Shown piece by piece: positions 25,032-34,049 of a DNA stretch of 64,000 nt; positions within the stretch are counted from its first letter, which is position 1; every line of letters starts with the position of its first letter. Under the pieces are notes generated by a model. It was not told the origin of the DNA and searched no databases. It was given only the letters and a program-made list of their open reading frames with translations. The position numbers and the translations under genes were made by a program. Source of the DNA: Planktothrix sp. PCC 11201 (lineage in GTDB: Bacteria > Cyanobacteriota > Cyanobacteriia > Cyanobacteriales > Microcoleaceae). The DNA is taken from contig NZ_LT797701.1 of NCBI RefSeq assembly GCF_900009135.1, positions 490,384-554,383 of the forward strand. Reading direction: 5' to 3'.

Positions 25032-25379
25032 ATGTTACGAGCTTTGATGGCTGTTTTTCTTGCATTTGCTATTACTATAGCAGGAACCGCCAAGCCTGCC
25101 TATGCTTACTCAGGTGATTCAAATATAGTATCGGTTTCTCCAATCGAGGTTCCTGTAAATTCTGATTCCTTCATAGAAGGAATAAAGAATGGAGCTGGAG
25201 TAATGATAGGAGGAATTTTGGTTTGCTACTCCCTTACATTGGCTACACCAATTTTTGCTCCGGCTGCGACTTTAGCAGCTTTTTGCCCATCTTTGACGAC
25301 TACTGCTACAGTTGCGGAAGGTACGGGAGTAACCCAAATAATTCTTAAAGGATTCAGGGAAGTTGTACACGCACACTAA
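25032..25379 (+). CDS. Small exported protein of unknown function
   Basis: A 115-residue protein with a clear signal peptide (MLRALMAVFLAFAITIAG, probably cut after AYA near residue 26), a short polar stretch, and a second hydrophobic segment (about 55-85) rich in Gly, Ala and Thr. It may be a small envelope protein or holin-like peptide, but I recognise no family. AAGGAAGG provides a ribosome site. It is divergent from the STAND ATPase gene and could be its functional partner. Confidence 0.65.
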   Translation: MLRALMAVFLAFAITIAGTAKPAYAYSGDSNIVSVSPIEVPVNSDSFIEGIKNGAGVMIGGILVCYSLTLATPIFAPAATLAAFCPSLTTTATVAEGTGVTQIILKGFREVVHAH

Positions 25380-25440
25380 GCTTGTGGAAAAAGATGTTAA
25401 TTGGCTCAGAGTCTTTTTAAAGGACTTTAGGCGGTAGAGT

Positions 25441-25575
25441 GTGACTTTCGTAAAGCATTGTCTTTCTTAAAAAACCGGGTTTCTGAGATCACTAAACCGT
25501 CTGTGCCGAGATTTTATTCAGAAACCCAGTTTCTCACCCCCACGCGATCGCACCACCAAAAGAAAGCGCGATCGC
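25441..25575 (+). repeat. Direct repeat with AAACCGGGTTTCT core, left copy
   Basis: The segments 25441-25484 and 25518-25575 together match the shorter copy at 26327-26410, but here about 33 extra bases separate two near-palindromic cores (AAAACCGGGTTTCT and GAAACCCAGTTTCT). Both copies end in a pair of HIP1 sites around CCAAAAGAAAGCGCG. The copies flank the toxin-antitoxin pair at 25689-26242. Confidence 0.65.
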
Positions 25576-25688
25576 ACCTCTCCCATAGCTTAGATTTCCT
25601 CCTTCACTAGCTAACAACCTCGTCAAAACAGTTGAGATTGAGGCAAATAAGACCTATTGTTGATTTAAGCAATACTCTCAAAAACATT

Positions 25689-25913
25689 ATGGAATACCAT
25701 AACATCATCACGATTGAACCTGGAAAACGCAGTGGCAAGCCGTGTATTCGGGGAATGCGAATCACTGTGTACGATATCCTAGAGTATCTCGCAGGTGGTA
25801 TGACAGAGGCAGAAATTTTAGAAGATTTTTCGGAACTAACTTCAGAAGACATCAAAGCTTGCCTTACCTTTGCAGCTGAGCGAGAGAAAAAATTATTTGT
25901 GGTATCGTTGTGA
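25689..25913 (+). CDS. DUF433 antitoxin
   Basis: A 74-residue protein of the DUF433 family (GKRSGKPCIRGMRITVYDILEYLAGGMTEAEIL...), a small winged or helix-turn-helix-like antitoxin of the VapB45 type. The ATG at 25689 gives the family start MEYHN. Its stop overlaps the next start by four bases, showing translational coupling. It probably binds and neutralises the PIN-like toxin and represses the operon. Confidence 0.9.
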   Translation: MEYHNIITIEPGKRSGKPCIRGMRITVYDILEYLAGGMTEAEILEDFSELTSEDIKACLTFAAEREKKLFVVSL

Positions 25914-26242
25914 AACTACTACTGGATGAAAACCTATCAGACCGGATTATTCACAGGATTATCGACTTGTATCCCGATTCTGCTCATGTCAAAATTTTAG
26001 CACTTACCAATACTGATGATTCAATTATTTGGGAATATGCTAATACAAATGATTTCGTAATTGTTTCTAAGGATTCTGATTTTCATCAACGTAGTTTGCT
26101 CTATGGTCATCCACCCAAATTTATTTACCTTCGTATTGGTAACAGTCCAACATCCAAGATTGTTCAGATATTGAGAGATAATTTTGACACTATAATTCTA
26201 TTTGGGAATAGCGAAGTAGAAAGCATATTGGTATTGATTTAG
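25910..26242 (+). CDS. DUF5615 PIN-like toxin
   Basis: A 110-residue PIN-like protein with LLLDENLSDRI at the N-terminus and VIVSKDSDFHQRS in the centre. The acidic residues in DEN and DSD are those expected at the metal site of this RNase-like fold. It forms a type II toxin-antitoxin pair with the DUF433 gene. The start is GTG, overlapping the antitoxin stop. RNA target unknown. Confidence 0.88.
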   Translation: MKLLLDENLSDRIIHRIIDLYPDSAHVKILALTNTDDSIIWEYANTNDFVIVSKDSDFHQRSLLYGHPPKFIYLRIGNSPTSKIVQILRDNFDTIILFGNSEVESILVLI

Positions 26243-26326
26243 TGCGTAGGCGAACCCAGGGTAAGGCATCAATACTCTCCCGCATTTAGATTTCCTCCGT
26301 CAACCCAACATTCATCGGCATTTAAT

Positions 26327-26410
26327 GTGACTTTAGTAAAACGCGATTTTCTTAAGAAACCGGGTTTCTCACCCCCACGCGATCGCCCCTCCAAAAGAAA
26401 GCGCGATCGC
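26327..26410 (+). repeat. Direct repeat with AAACCGGGTTTCT core, right copy
   Basis: The shorter counterpart of the repeat at 25441-25575. It has one palindromic core and the same HIP1-CCAAAAGAAAG-HIP1 end, and lies downstream of the DUF433/DUF5615 pair. Confidence 0.65.
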
Positions 26411-26466
26411 CGTTAAAACACAATTTTAAAGGTTAAAATAAATATATATACTCTTAAACAAGCGAT

Positions 26467-26727
26467 ATGCCTCTCAGCGAACTTTTACCCACTCTTAGTC
26501 AATTATCTCATCAAGATAAACTGCGACTTATTCACTTTCTCCTACTTGCAGTTGCCAAGGAACAAGGATGCAGCCTAGAACCGGCTGAAGATACTAATTC
26601 AGAAAATATACTTTTGAATCAACTAGCATCAACGAGTGCAGTTGTATGGTCTCCACAGGCAGATCCCGAATCAATTCAAGCATTATCAGAACTTCTTGCT
26701 ACCGCTCAACAATCAGCCCATGCTTAA
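26467..26727 (+). CDS. Small protein paired with aspartic protease
   Basis: An 86-residue acidic protein (MPLSELLPTLSQLSHQDKLR at the start). I do not recognise a fold beyond a helical N-terminal half with similarity in style to small cyanobacterial antitoxin-like proteins. Its stop codon overlaps the start of the retropepsin-like gene by eight bases, so the two are translationally coupled and presumably act together. Confidence 0.65.
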   Translation: MPLSELLPTLSQLSHQDKLRLIHFLLLAVAKEQGCSLEPAEDTNSENILLNQLASTSAVVWSPQADPESIQALSELLATAQQSAHA

Positions 26728-27148
26728 TAGTCAGCGATTTCCATTTATAGAGCGAATTGATACCCTTGGGCGATCAAGTATCATGCCATATTTGCCAATC
26801 ACTCTCTCCAACGGCAGCAACTCCGTAGAAGTGATGGCATTGTTGGATACGGGTGCAAGTGTCAACGTTTTGCCTTATCAGATTGGTCTACAACTAGAGG
26901 CAACATGGGAACAGCAAACCGTTCCTATTCAATTGAGTGGGAATTTAGCTCATAGTGAGGCGCGGGGATTGGTGCTTTCGGGTACAGTTGCTCAGTTTTC
27001 GTCGCTCTTGCTGGCATTCGCTTGGACTCGTTCGACAGATGCACCTGTAATCCTTGGACACCTCAACTTTTTCTCGGAGTTTAATGTCTGTTTTTTTCGT
27101 CACGAATTAGCTTTTGAGCTTTACCCAAGGGAAAAAGGAATTGTTTAA
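26720..27148 (+). CDS. Retropepsin-like aspartic protease
   Basis: A 142-residue single-domain aspartyl protease of the kind that dimerises. The catalytic motif is ALLDTGASVNVLP near residues 36-48, and VILGHLNFFSEFNV near 115 matches the later Ile-hairpin/Gly region. There is no signal peptide or membrane anchor. The ATG at 26720 overlaps the preceding small gene; a longer in-frame start at 26636 would read through that gene and is rejected. Substrate unknown; proteolysis of its small partner is one possibility. Confidence 0.8.
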   Translation: MLNSQRFPFIERIDTLGRSSIMPYLPITLSNGSNSVEVMALLDTGASVNVLPYQIGLQLEATWEQQTVPIQLSGNLAHSEARGLVLSGTVAQFSSLLLAFAWTRSTDAPVILGHLNFFSEFNVCFFRHELAFELYPREKGIV

Positions 27149-27217
27149 GCAATATGCGATCGCGCTTTCTTGTTTCTGATGAGCGATCACCTAAAATGAA
27201 AGAGCGATCGCCCTTAT

Positions 27218-27571
27218 CTAATTCACAGCCAACAAACCAGACATATTCAGCACTTTTTCAGACCAAATCTTTGCTACTTCCGCCATTCTCATTCGTTGTT
27301 CTGCATCATCCCAAATCCTTACCCAAGAATACTGCCAGCAAGCTAACTGAACTTGTAGCTCAACTAACTCAGCAGCTATTTCTACCTCTGCATCTTTAGC
27401 CGTCCACTCAATAAATAGCTTACTTTCTTGCAGCAGACTTTCAACCAGTTCGCCATTAGCTGAATTTTGACAGCGAGATTTAATCCGTGCTAAATTTGAT
27501 GCCAAATTTCCTAAACGAATGGGTAGTTCGTCTTGCAAATAACGTGACTTTAAAACATTCCAATTTCTCAT
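27218..27571 (-). CDS. Helical hypothetical protein coupled to DUF5674
   Basis: A 117-residue helical protein (MRNWNVLKSRYLQDELPIRL at the start, conserved Trp residues near WQYSWVRIWDDAEQ). Function is not known. It overlaps the DUF5674 gene by four bases (ATGA), so the two form a coupled pair of the kind usual for toxin-antitoxin or small accessory modules. HIP1 sites surround the pair. Confidence 0.7.
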   Translation of the reverse strand: MRNWNVLKSRYLQDELPIRLGNLASNLARIKSRCQNSANGELVESLLQESKLFIEWTAKDAEVEIAAELVELQVQLACWQYSWVRIWDDAEQRMRMAEVAKIWSEKVLNMSGLLAVN

Positions 27572-27903
27572 AATCCTCCTAATGACCGTTGAACGATTTG
27601 AGCAACCCTTTCTCTGATAACCGGGTCTTGAATTTCCATTGAGCGATTGTTCTGACGCGGACGGATATTGATTAAAGATTCATAACCTATCTCTTGTGTA
27701 AGCGGATACCAGTCTGCTCCCCAGATATCGACCTGCTTGCTCCCGTATTCCAACAGAACAGCTTCGCAATCGGCGTGAAGTTCTCCACCACCTGTCAGAA
27801 TTTGCCGTTCAATATCCACTGCCAGTTTAATATAACTGCCAAGAGTTTCTAGCATTTCTTCTATTTGCTCTTTAGTCCCACGCTCTTCAATCAGATAAAT
27901 CAT
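27568..27903 (-). CDS. DUF5674 family protein
   Basis: A 111-residue protein matching the cyanobacterial DUF5674 type: EQIEEMLETLGSYIKLAVDIERQILTGGGELHADCEAVLLE near the N-terminus and NIRPRQNNRSMEIQDPVIRERV near the end. No biochemical role is known. It is the first gene of a coupled pair with the helical protein at 27218, and I infer an accessory, possibly toxin-antitoxin, function from that layout only. Confidence 0.85.
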   Translation of the reverse strand: MIYLIEERGTKEQIEEMLETLGSYIKLAVDIERQILTGGGELHADCEAVLLEYGSKQVDIWGADWYPLTQEIGYESLINIRPRQNNRSMEIQDPVIRERVAQIVQRSLGGL

Positions 27904-28041
27904 TATTGAACTTCCAGATAATTATTTCCCCAGATAAGCTAAAGCTTTAGAGCGATTTAGCAAAGAAAGCGCGATCGCAAATGCGTTATTGGACGATGAC
28001 TAATCGCCTAAAATATAGTGGTTTTCAATTGGAGAGACATT

Positions 28042-28075
28042 AAAAACCCGATAACTTTCACGAAATCGGGTTTTT
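28042..28075. terminator. Terminator after gyrB
   Basis: AAAAACCCGAT at 28042-28052 pairs with ATCGGGTTTTT at 28065-28075. Read on the minus strand it is a GC stem followed by T residues, about 30 bases after the gyrB stop. Confidence 0.75.
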
Positions 28076-28104
28076 AGGGCATACCTCAAGTAATCCCAAA
28101 CCCC

Positions 28105-31100
28105 TTAGATATCTAAATCCGTCAAATTTAAGCGGGGAGCGTGGGTTTCGATGAACTCCCGACGGGGGGCCACCCGATCGCCCATTAATATAGTGAAAAT
28201 CCGATCAGCTTCGGCAGCATCTTCCACTTCCACCCGTTTAATCATCCGAGTTTCTGGGTTCATAGTAGTTGTCCAAAGTTGTTCGGGCATCATTTCCCCT
28301 AACCCTTTAAACCGTTGAATATTGTAGTTAGCATTGGCGGGTAGACTTCTCAAATGCTCCTGCAATTCTTGTTCATTGTAACAGTATTGATGGTTCCGTC
28401 CCCGTTCCACTTTGTACAGGGGAGGACAGGCAATATAAATATAGCCTTGATCCACTAATTCCCGTTGATAACGATAGAAAAAAGTGAGCAATAAAGTCCG
28501 AATATGGGCTCCATCAACGTCCGCGTCGGTATTATGACAGCAGAGTCCTCCGGTTCCACAAACAAAGTTTTCATCCCCATCAACGGAGAAGTCATAAACA
28601 TACTCTCCGACTAATTCAATTTCCTCTGCCTTGACAACTTTTAATCCCATTAAATCTTCACTAATGGGTAAATAATCCATCGGTTTTTGAGTGGGAAGTT
28701 GTAGATAGGTGTTAAGTTTTTCTGCCCCTAAATGACGTTGCCAAATTAAACGACAACTTTCGAGTTGTTGTTTGCCACAAAGGGTCAGGGTATAGTAGGG
28801 ATAACGGGTTTGAATTGGGGCTGTGTGATTCAATTGAGGTTGATGTTCACTGGTACTAGCAATTAATCCCAATTGTCCGAATAAATAGAGTAATCCATTC
28901 TTAATTGAATTGGAGTTAGTTGTCCAAGAAATATTCGCCTCACTGGTTGTTCCATCCCCTAAGAAATACCCCTCTAAAAAGGCAAGTTGTAAAGGTTCAG
29001 TCACCGAGAAAACCAGATCGGGAATTTGTTTTTCATGGGATTTTTTTCCTAATCCCCAAGCCTGTAACAGTCGGGCAGCGACTACACTATTAAAGTAGAG
29101 TTTAATCCCCTGACTTTCGGGATCATTATAGCTGCGTGGTGTTTCCCCAAATACCTCTTGAATGGCTGCAATTAACTCAGGAATAAATCGCTCATCTTTT
29201 GTGCCTAAATTCAGGCTGACTTGATGTTTTGATAGGCTTCCTTCCGCCACATACCAACCCAAAAACCACATCAATTCTGAAGTAATGGGTAAATAGCGAT
29301 CAAAGGCTTTATTCTGGTGGGCTTGAGGAACAATTTTTAGGTTATCCCCCAACTGAATTAACTCGCTGGGTGTGAAATATTCAATGGGTTTATAATTACT
29401 AACTTCTCGCCAACGGGCGTTTTTACTGCTGTCATCTTGAGTCAGGAGTTGATCAATTTTAGAGGGAAGGGTTTGGTAAACAATATTTTCGTTACCTCCA
29501 ATTGTCTCTAAATAATCTAAGAAATTAGACAAAATGGGTCGATTAATTCCCCGTTCCCAGTGACTAATCGTAATCGGTTGTTTGACTCCAATAGCAGTGG
29601 CTAATTGTTTTTGAGTCATGCCTAATGCTTGACGTTGGGCAATTAATTCTTGCCATCCTTCGGCATCTAATTCAACCCGGGTTTCACTGAATAATTCCGG
29701 TTTGTCAACTTTGGCTAAAATTCGCCGACTGGCAATTTTACGAACATCTTCTCCTTGTAAATATAAGGATTGAGTCACACCCGCTTCATAGAAGGTTCGG
29801 AGTAAATCAATCCGGGTTTGGGGTTCAGTTGAACGGGGTAAACGACGACTGGCAACTAACCAATCTCCGGGTTTAATTTCATTGCCTTTTTTGAGTTTAA
29901 CTTCCCCATTTTCATACACAAAAACACTATGGGAAGATGTGACCTTAATTTGACGATTATAGCGAGTCGTCAGTTGATACATGGGTTCTTCATGCCCGTG
30001 ACGAATTACGGCTTTAATCGGACGAAAACGGGTGGCATGGGTTACGGGATCAAAAGCAATCACTTGATAGCGTTCCGGGGTGCGTTTCCCTTCGATACAC
30101 TCATCAATAAACTTGCCAATTTCTACAAATTCGGTTTTTCCGGTATCTTCCATTACTAGCGTGGGTTCATCACCCGCAACGCTCATAATTATGACTTTAT
30201 GATAGCGCAACCCGGCGGCATCGAATTCTTCTCCCTTAATTCCTAATCCTAATGCCGTAATTAAGGATTGAATTTCATTATTTTTGTAGATTTTGGCGTC
30301 ATCGGTTTTCTCGATATTCAGGATTTTTCCGCGTAAAGGAAGAATGGCTTGGGTACGGCGATCGCGTCCTTGTTTGGCGCTATTATGCACAAATATACCC
30401 GCCGATAATGCGAAGTTATGACTATGGGGAACTTCAATATCATAAACATCATGTCGTTCTTCTAACCATTCGATAGAAACGACCCGATGATTGTAGTTCC
30501 GAATAGCAGTTCTGGTGGCGACTTCATCTCCTTGAAAATAGCAATCGCAAAAGGTTTTAAAGGTCGGATCTTTTTGCGGTTTAAGAGAGTTTGAAGGGTT
30601 ATATATTTGATAAAGTGAGGCTAGGGTTCGAGCATAATCGCTTTGATTTGATGCTTGATACTGAGATTCTAAACGCTCTTGATCTTCCCGTTGTTTTAAT
30701 TGATAGGTATTAGCTAATACATGGGTATCAATCCATTGATCAGAACCTGGATTCCAAACCTTTTGATTTCCCTTTAATTCCCCATTATTTTCTAAGTAAT
30801 GAAACGGCATTAAGGAATCTTCTGGGGTTAATTCTGCGGCTGCTTTATAAGTACGATCACGCAACATAAACGGGTGATCGGGAGTACAAATCAGGGTTTC
30901 TCCATTATCTAAAGTTAATTTCACGACTTGGGCATTTTTCTTCGTGAGTCGTGCATTGGTGATGTGTTCAATGGCGATATTGCCACTTTGATTAATGGTG
31001 TAGCAAAAATGCTCTTTCCCCTCAGCCTGCTCATCAACAATTTCTTTGATAGTTTTTTCTGATCCATCAGCAAGAGATATATAAGTAAAACTAAACAAAC

Positions 31101-32415
31101 AACCGCCGGCGCTGTCCCCTTCGACTAAGAAAATCTCCGATTCATGGGGATCTCGGGTACTACAATCGGCTAATTTACCTGGCAATGGAGAGGATTCTAA
31201 GACCGATTTCCGACGGACTAAATCCCGTGCTCGTCGAGCGGCTTCTGCGGCTTTAAAGGCTTGAATGGCTTTCTCAATGATCGCATCGGCAACCCCGGGA
31301 TTAAATTCTAAATATTCGGTTAAGGCTTCCCCCACCAAGGAGTCAACAATTCCCCGAACTTCTGGATTTCCTAATCGGGTTTTGGTTTGTCCTTCAAATT
31401 CAGGGTCGGGAACTTTCGCAGAAATAACGGCGGTTAGACCTTCTCTAATATTTTCCCCGCCTAAATTTGCCTCGCCTTCTTTGAGTTTATTCCGTTTACG
31501 GGCGATCGCATTTAAAGTTCGAGTCAAAACGGTTTTTAACCCTTCTAAATGGGTTCCCCCATCGATGGTTCTAATATTATTCGCAAAACCTAAAACCGTA
31601 TCACTATAGGCATCGGTACACCACTGCAAAGCCACTTCTATTTGAACATTACTCCGTTCTCCACAAGTATAAATAATATCTTCATGGAGGGGTTGTTTAT
31701 CGTTGTTCATGTAGGCGATATACTCCCGAATTCCGCCTTCATAACGGTAGGTTTCTATCCGGGGATTTTCGCGATTTAAGAGTTCTAAACGACTATCTGT
31801 CAGAGTAATTTTAACTCCCGCATTCAAATAGGCGAGTTCGCGTAAACGGGAGGCAATCGTATCACAATCAAACTCAATTCCGGTGGTAAAAATTGAAGTA
31901 TCGGGTAAAAAGGAAACGGAAGTTCCGGTGCGGGCTTCTTTAATCGGTTTTGAGGTGAGTTCCGTGGCGGGAGTCCCCCGTTCAAAGCGTTGGGAATATT
32001 CTTTTTTATCCCGAAAAACCGTAACTTCTAACCATTCTGATAAAGCGTTAACAACAGAAACCCCGACCCCATGTAAACCCCCCGAAACTTTATAACCGCC
32101 ACCCCCAAATTTACCCCCGGCGTGGAGAACGGTTAAAACCGTTTCTAAAGCGGACTTTCCGGTTTTAGAATGGGTATCGACGGGGATACCGCGACCATCA
32201 TCGGTGACGGTGACGGAACCATTGGCGTTGAAATCGATTTCGATGTGGGTGCAATAGCCAGCCAGCGCCTCATCGATCGCGTTATCTACAACCTCGTATA
32301 CTAAATGGTGGAGTCCTCTTGGCCCTGTGGAACCAATGTACATTCCGGGGCGTTTGCGAACGGCTTCCAAACCTTCAAGGACTTGAATTTGGTCGGCGCT
32401 GTAATTGCTGGTCAT
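28105..32415 (-). CDS. gyrB: DNA gyrase subunit B with two inteins
   Basis: A 1436-residue precursor. Removing two inteins leaves about 645 residues, the usual length of cyanobacterial GyrB, the ATPase and TOPRIM half of gyrase. Extein motifs are intact: [13 protein letters not shown] and [14 protein letters not shown] in the ATPase, EGDSAGG then SAKQGRD, and [18 protein letters not shown] in the TOPRIM domain. Intein 1 (residues 439-678) interrupts EGDSAGG/SAKQGRD, the same site as the Synechocystis GyrB intein. Intein 2 (745-1295) interrupts the TOPRIM metal motif just before TDADVDG. Both insertions hit essential active-site loops, so splicing is needed for viability. Confidence 0.96.
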   Translation of the reverse strand: MTSNYSADQIQVLEGLEAVRKRPGMYIGSTGPRGLHHLVYEVVDNAIDEALAGYCTHIEIDFNANGSVTVTDDGRGIPVDTHSKTGKSALETVLTVLHAGGKFGGGGYKVSGGLHGVGVSVVNALSEWLEVTVFRDKKEYSQRFERGTPATELTSKPIKEARTGTSVSFLPDTSIFTTGIEFDCDTIASRLRELAYLNAGVKITLTDSRLELLNRENPRIETYRYEGGIREYIAYMNNDKQPLHEDIIYTCGERSNVQIEVALQWCTDAYSDTVLGFANNIRTIDGGTHLEGLKTVLTRTLNAIARKRNKLKEGEANLGGENIREGLTAVISAKVPDPEFEGQTKTRLGNPEVRGIVDSLVGEALTEYLEFNPGVADAIIEKAIQAFKAAEAARRARDLVRRKSVLESSPLPGKLADCSTRDPHESEIFLVEGDSAGGCLFSFTYISLADGSEKTIKEIVDEQAEGKEHFCYTINQSGNIAIEHITNARLTKKNAQVVKLTLDNGETLICTPDHPFMLRDRTYKAAAELTPEDSLMPFHYLENNGELKGNQKVWNPGSDQWIDTHVLANTYQLKQREDQERLESQYQASNQSDYARTLASLYQIYNPSNSLKPQKDPTFKTFCDCYFQGDEVATRTAIRNYNHRVVSIEWLEERHDVYDIEVPHSHNFALSAGIFVHNSAKQGRDRRTQAILPLRGKILNIEKTDDAKIYKNNEIQSLITALGLGIKGEEFDAAGLRYHKVIIMSVAGDEPTLVMEDTGKTEFVEIGKFIDECIEGKRTPERYQVIAFDPVTHATRFRPIKAVIRHGHEEPMYQLTTRYNRQIKVTSSHSVFVYENGEVKLKKGNEIKPGDWLVASRRLPRSTEPQTRIDLLRTFYEAGVTQSLYLQGEDVRKIASRRILAKVDKPELFSETRVELDAEGWQELIAQRQALGMTQKQLATAIGVKQPITISHWERGINRPILSNFLDYLETIGGNENIVYQTLPSKIDQLLTQDDSSKNARWREVSNYKPIEYFTPSELIQLGDNLKIVPQAHQNKAFDRYLPITSELMWFLGWYVAEGSLSKHQVSLNLGTKDERFIPELIAAIQEVFGETPRSYNDPESQGIKLYFNSVVAARLLQAWGLGKKSHEKQIPDLVFSVTEPLQLAFLEGYFLGDGTTSEANISWTTNSNSIKNGLLYLFGQLGLIASTSEHQPQLNHTAPIQTRYPYYTLTLCGKQQLESCRLIWQRHLGAEKLNTYLQLPTQKPMDYLPISEDLMGLKVVKAEEIELVGEYVYDFSVDGDENFVCGTGGLCCHNTDADVDGAHIRTLLLTFFYRYQRELVDQGYIYIACPPLYKVERGRNHQYCYNEQELQEHLRSLPANANYNIQRFKGLGEMMPEQLWTTTMNPETRMIKRVEVEDAAEADRIFTILMGDRVAPRREFIETHAPRLNLTDLDI
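28531..30183 (-). mobile_element. GyrB intein 2 with LAGLIDADG endonuclease and XRE-type HTH
   Basis: Residues 745-1295 (551 aa) of the precursor. It begins with Ser745, has the B-block TSSH at 776-779, ends CCHN (His1294-Asn1295) and is followed by Thr1296. Two LAGLIDADG-type helices are visible, FLGWYVAEG near 1051-1059 and LEGYFLGDG near 1147-1155, each ending in an acidic residue, so the homing endonuclease may be active. Between the splicing half and the endonuclease is an XRE-like helix-turn-helix (919-974). Confidence 0.9.
29494..29661 (-). other. XRE-type helix-turn-helix inside intein 2
   Basis: Precursor residues 919-974: [20 protein letters not shown] followed by [20 protein letters not shown]. 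This is a canonical Cro/C1 pattern (MTQKQLA, then SHWERG). It probably helps the intein endonuclease to bind its target gene, a role inferred from other endonucleases with accessory DNA-binding domains. Confidence 0.8.
30382..31101 (-). mobile_element. GyrB intein 1, with an eroded endonuclease
   Basis: Residues 439-678 (240 aa). Cys439 starts it, the B-block is TPDH at 511-514, and it ends VHN with His677-Asn678 before Ser679. The segment [21 protein letters not shown] resembles the N-terminal flank of HNH homing endonucleases in inteins, but the His/Asn core that should follow is not present. The splicing parts look complete, so it should still splice while the endonuclease is dead. Confidence 0.85.
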
Positions 32416-32598
32416 TTGATCACGACTCCAGTATTGGTTGAGTAAAAACGTCCCTTATGACGTTCTTACAGTAAAATGATAAAACTTTCAAAAATTGTAG
32501 CACAAATAGGTTAGAGAGGATCGTAGGGCATTCTCAAATCAAATTTGGACAGGGTTGATATATCCGGTTATTGGTGATGGGCACAAGGAGAAGGAAAG

Positions 32599-33516
32599 TT
32601 GACTATTTGTACAATACCACAGTCACCCCAGTTAATCGTCATCTGTGGTGCGACGGCTACGGGGAAATCGGGTTTGGCGATTCAGTTAGCGGAGCGTTTG
32701 GGGTCGGTGGTTTTGAGTGCGGACTCCCGTTTGGTCTATCGAGGGTTTGATATTGGGACGGCTAAACCTACCCTGGAAGAACGTCGGGGGGTTCCCCATT
32801 ATTTGATTGATATTTGTGAACCAACGGAGACTTTAACCGTAGCAGATTATCAGGATCAAGCGCGAGAATTGATTAATCATACTTCTAATTCTGCTCCTAT
32901 ATTATTAGTTGGGGGGACGGGATTATATATTAAATCCATTGTGCGGGGAATGAAAATTCCTCGGGTTGCTCCTAATCCAGAATTGCGATCGCAACTTGAA
33001 GGTTTAGGGCAAGTACAATGTTATCAGATGTTGAAACAAATCGATGCGATCGCGGCACAGAAAATTCATGCCAATGATCAGTTTAGAACTCTACGAGCCT
33101 TAGAGGTTTATTATATCACCGGTCGTCCGATTTCTGAACAGCAAGGAGAAAATCCTCCCGATTATCCGATTTTACAAATTGGTTTAAATTGTGAACCAGA
33201 AGCATTAATTCATCGGATTAAAAAGCGGACAGAAAACATGATGGAAAGGGGATTTGTGCAGGAAGTTGAACAGTTATGTCAGAAATATGGCACTGATTTA
33301 TCGTTATTAGAAACTTTAGGATATCAGGAAATTAAACAATATTTAGCGGGAGATATTTCTTTAGAAACAGCCCAGGAATTAATCGTATTACATACCCGAC
33401 AATTTGCCAAACGCCAAAGAACTTGGTTTCGGGCTGTTTCTGAAATTCAATGGTTTGATGCTGATAGTTCTAATTTATTAGATCAGGTTTGGCAAGCTAT
33501 TCTTGAGGATGGGTGA
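32599..33516 (+). CDS. miaA: tRNA dimethylallyltransferase
   Basis: A 305-residue enzyme that adds the dimethylallyl group to A37 of tRNAs reading UNN codons. The P-loop GATATGKS (17-24), the DSRLVYRGFDIGTAKPT region and the ICGATATGKSGLAIQL opening match MiaA, as does GGTGLYIKS near 108. The start is TTG with AAGGAGAAGG just upstream; no ATG gives a complete N-terminus. Divergent from gyrB, with which it shares a spacer of about 180 bases. Confidence 0.95.
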   Translation: MTICTIPQSPQLIVICGATATGKSGLAIQLAERLGSVVLSADSRLVYRGFDIGTAKPTLEERRGVPHYLIDICEPTETLTVADYQDQARELINHTSNSAPILLVGGTGLYIKSIVRGMKIPRVAPNPELRSQLEGLGQVQCYQMLKQIDAIAAQKIHANDQFRTLRALEVYYITGRPISEQQGENPPDYPILQIGLNCEPEALIHRIKKRTENMMERGFVQEVEQLCQKYGTDLSLLETLGYQEIKQYLAGDISLETAQELIVLHTRQFAKRQRTWFRAVSEIQWFDADSSNLLDQVWQAILEDG

Positions 33517-33599
33517 AATAATCTTGAAAATTTGCTTTATTTTCCCAAGGTGACAGAAAAATGCTATGATTGAACTAAAAAATATTCAATAAAAATGCT

Positions 33600-34049
33600 A
33601 TGAATCTTAATCTTTCCTCTCTGAAATTATCTCCGTCGCTTCCTGTGAAATTTCATATTTTGCTTGATCGTTCAAATGCAACGCAAATACGCGCATCTTT
33701 TATAGAACTTCCTAACTAGCAGGTTGAAGCTTCAACACAGGAAGAAGCCCTAGAAAATTTAAAAACGTTGTTGTATACTTATTCTGATAAACTAGAAATT
33801 ATTCCTTTTGAAATTGAAGAAGTATCTACTCAACAATTGGAAAACCCTTGGTTGAAATTTGCGGGTGTTTTTCAGGATGATTCTGACTTTGCTGAAATTG
33901 CTAAAAGTCTTATAATTGAACGATATGATGATGATGTTGAGATTAAAGAAAGTTTAGATTTTGACTTATACGAGATTAAGGTGGGTAAAACCCACCTTAT
34001 ATTAACATTAACTACCCGGAATTGTCACATCAATTGTAGTGACTTTTGA
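33600..34049 (+). pseudogene. Small protein gene broken by an in-frame TAG
   Basis: Reading from ATG at 33600 gives 39 residues (MNLNLSSLKLSPSLPVKFHI to FIELPN), then a TAG at 33717-33719, after which the same frame continues with QVEASTQEEALENLKTLL and about 90 further residues. FHILLDRSN and QEEALENLKTLL resemble the start of small HicB-like or antitoxin-like proteins. The end runs through the hairpin at 33978 and looks displaced. So one small protein was interrupted by a nonsense change and possibly lost its tail. A 93-codon ORF downstream could still be made from an internal start. Confidence 0.6.
33978..33998. terminator. Palindrome at the end of the broken gene
   Basis: AAGGTGGGT and ACCCACCTT form a perfect 9-bp stem with a three-base loop. 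It is of the same family as the hairpins at 46675 and 53588. It lies just inside the convergent end of the M16 peptidase gene. Confidence 0.6.

Noticed and set aside
27154..27399. 81-codon plus-strand ORF beyond the retropepsin gene
   Set aside because: It overlaps the coupled minus-strand pair with DUF5674 and is made partly of HIP1 sites.
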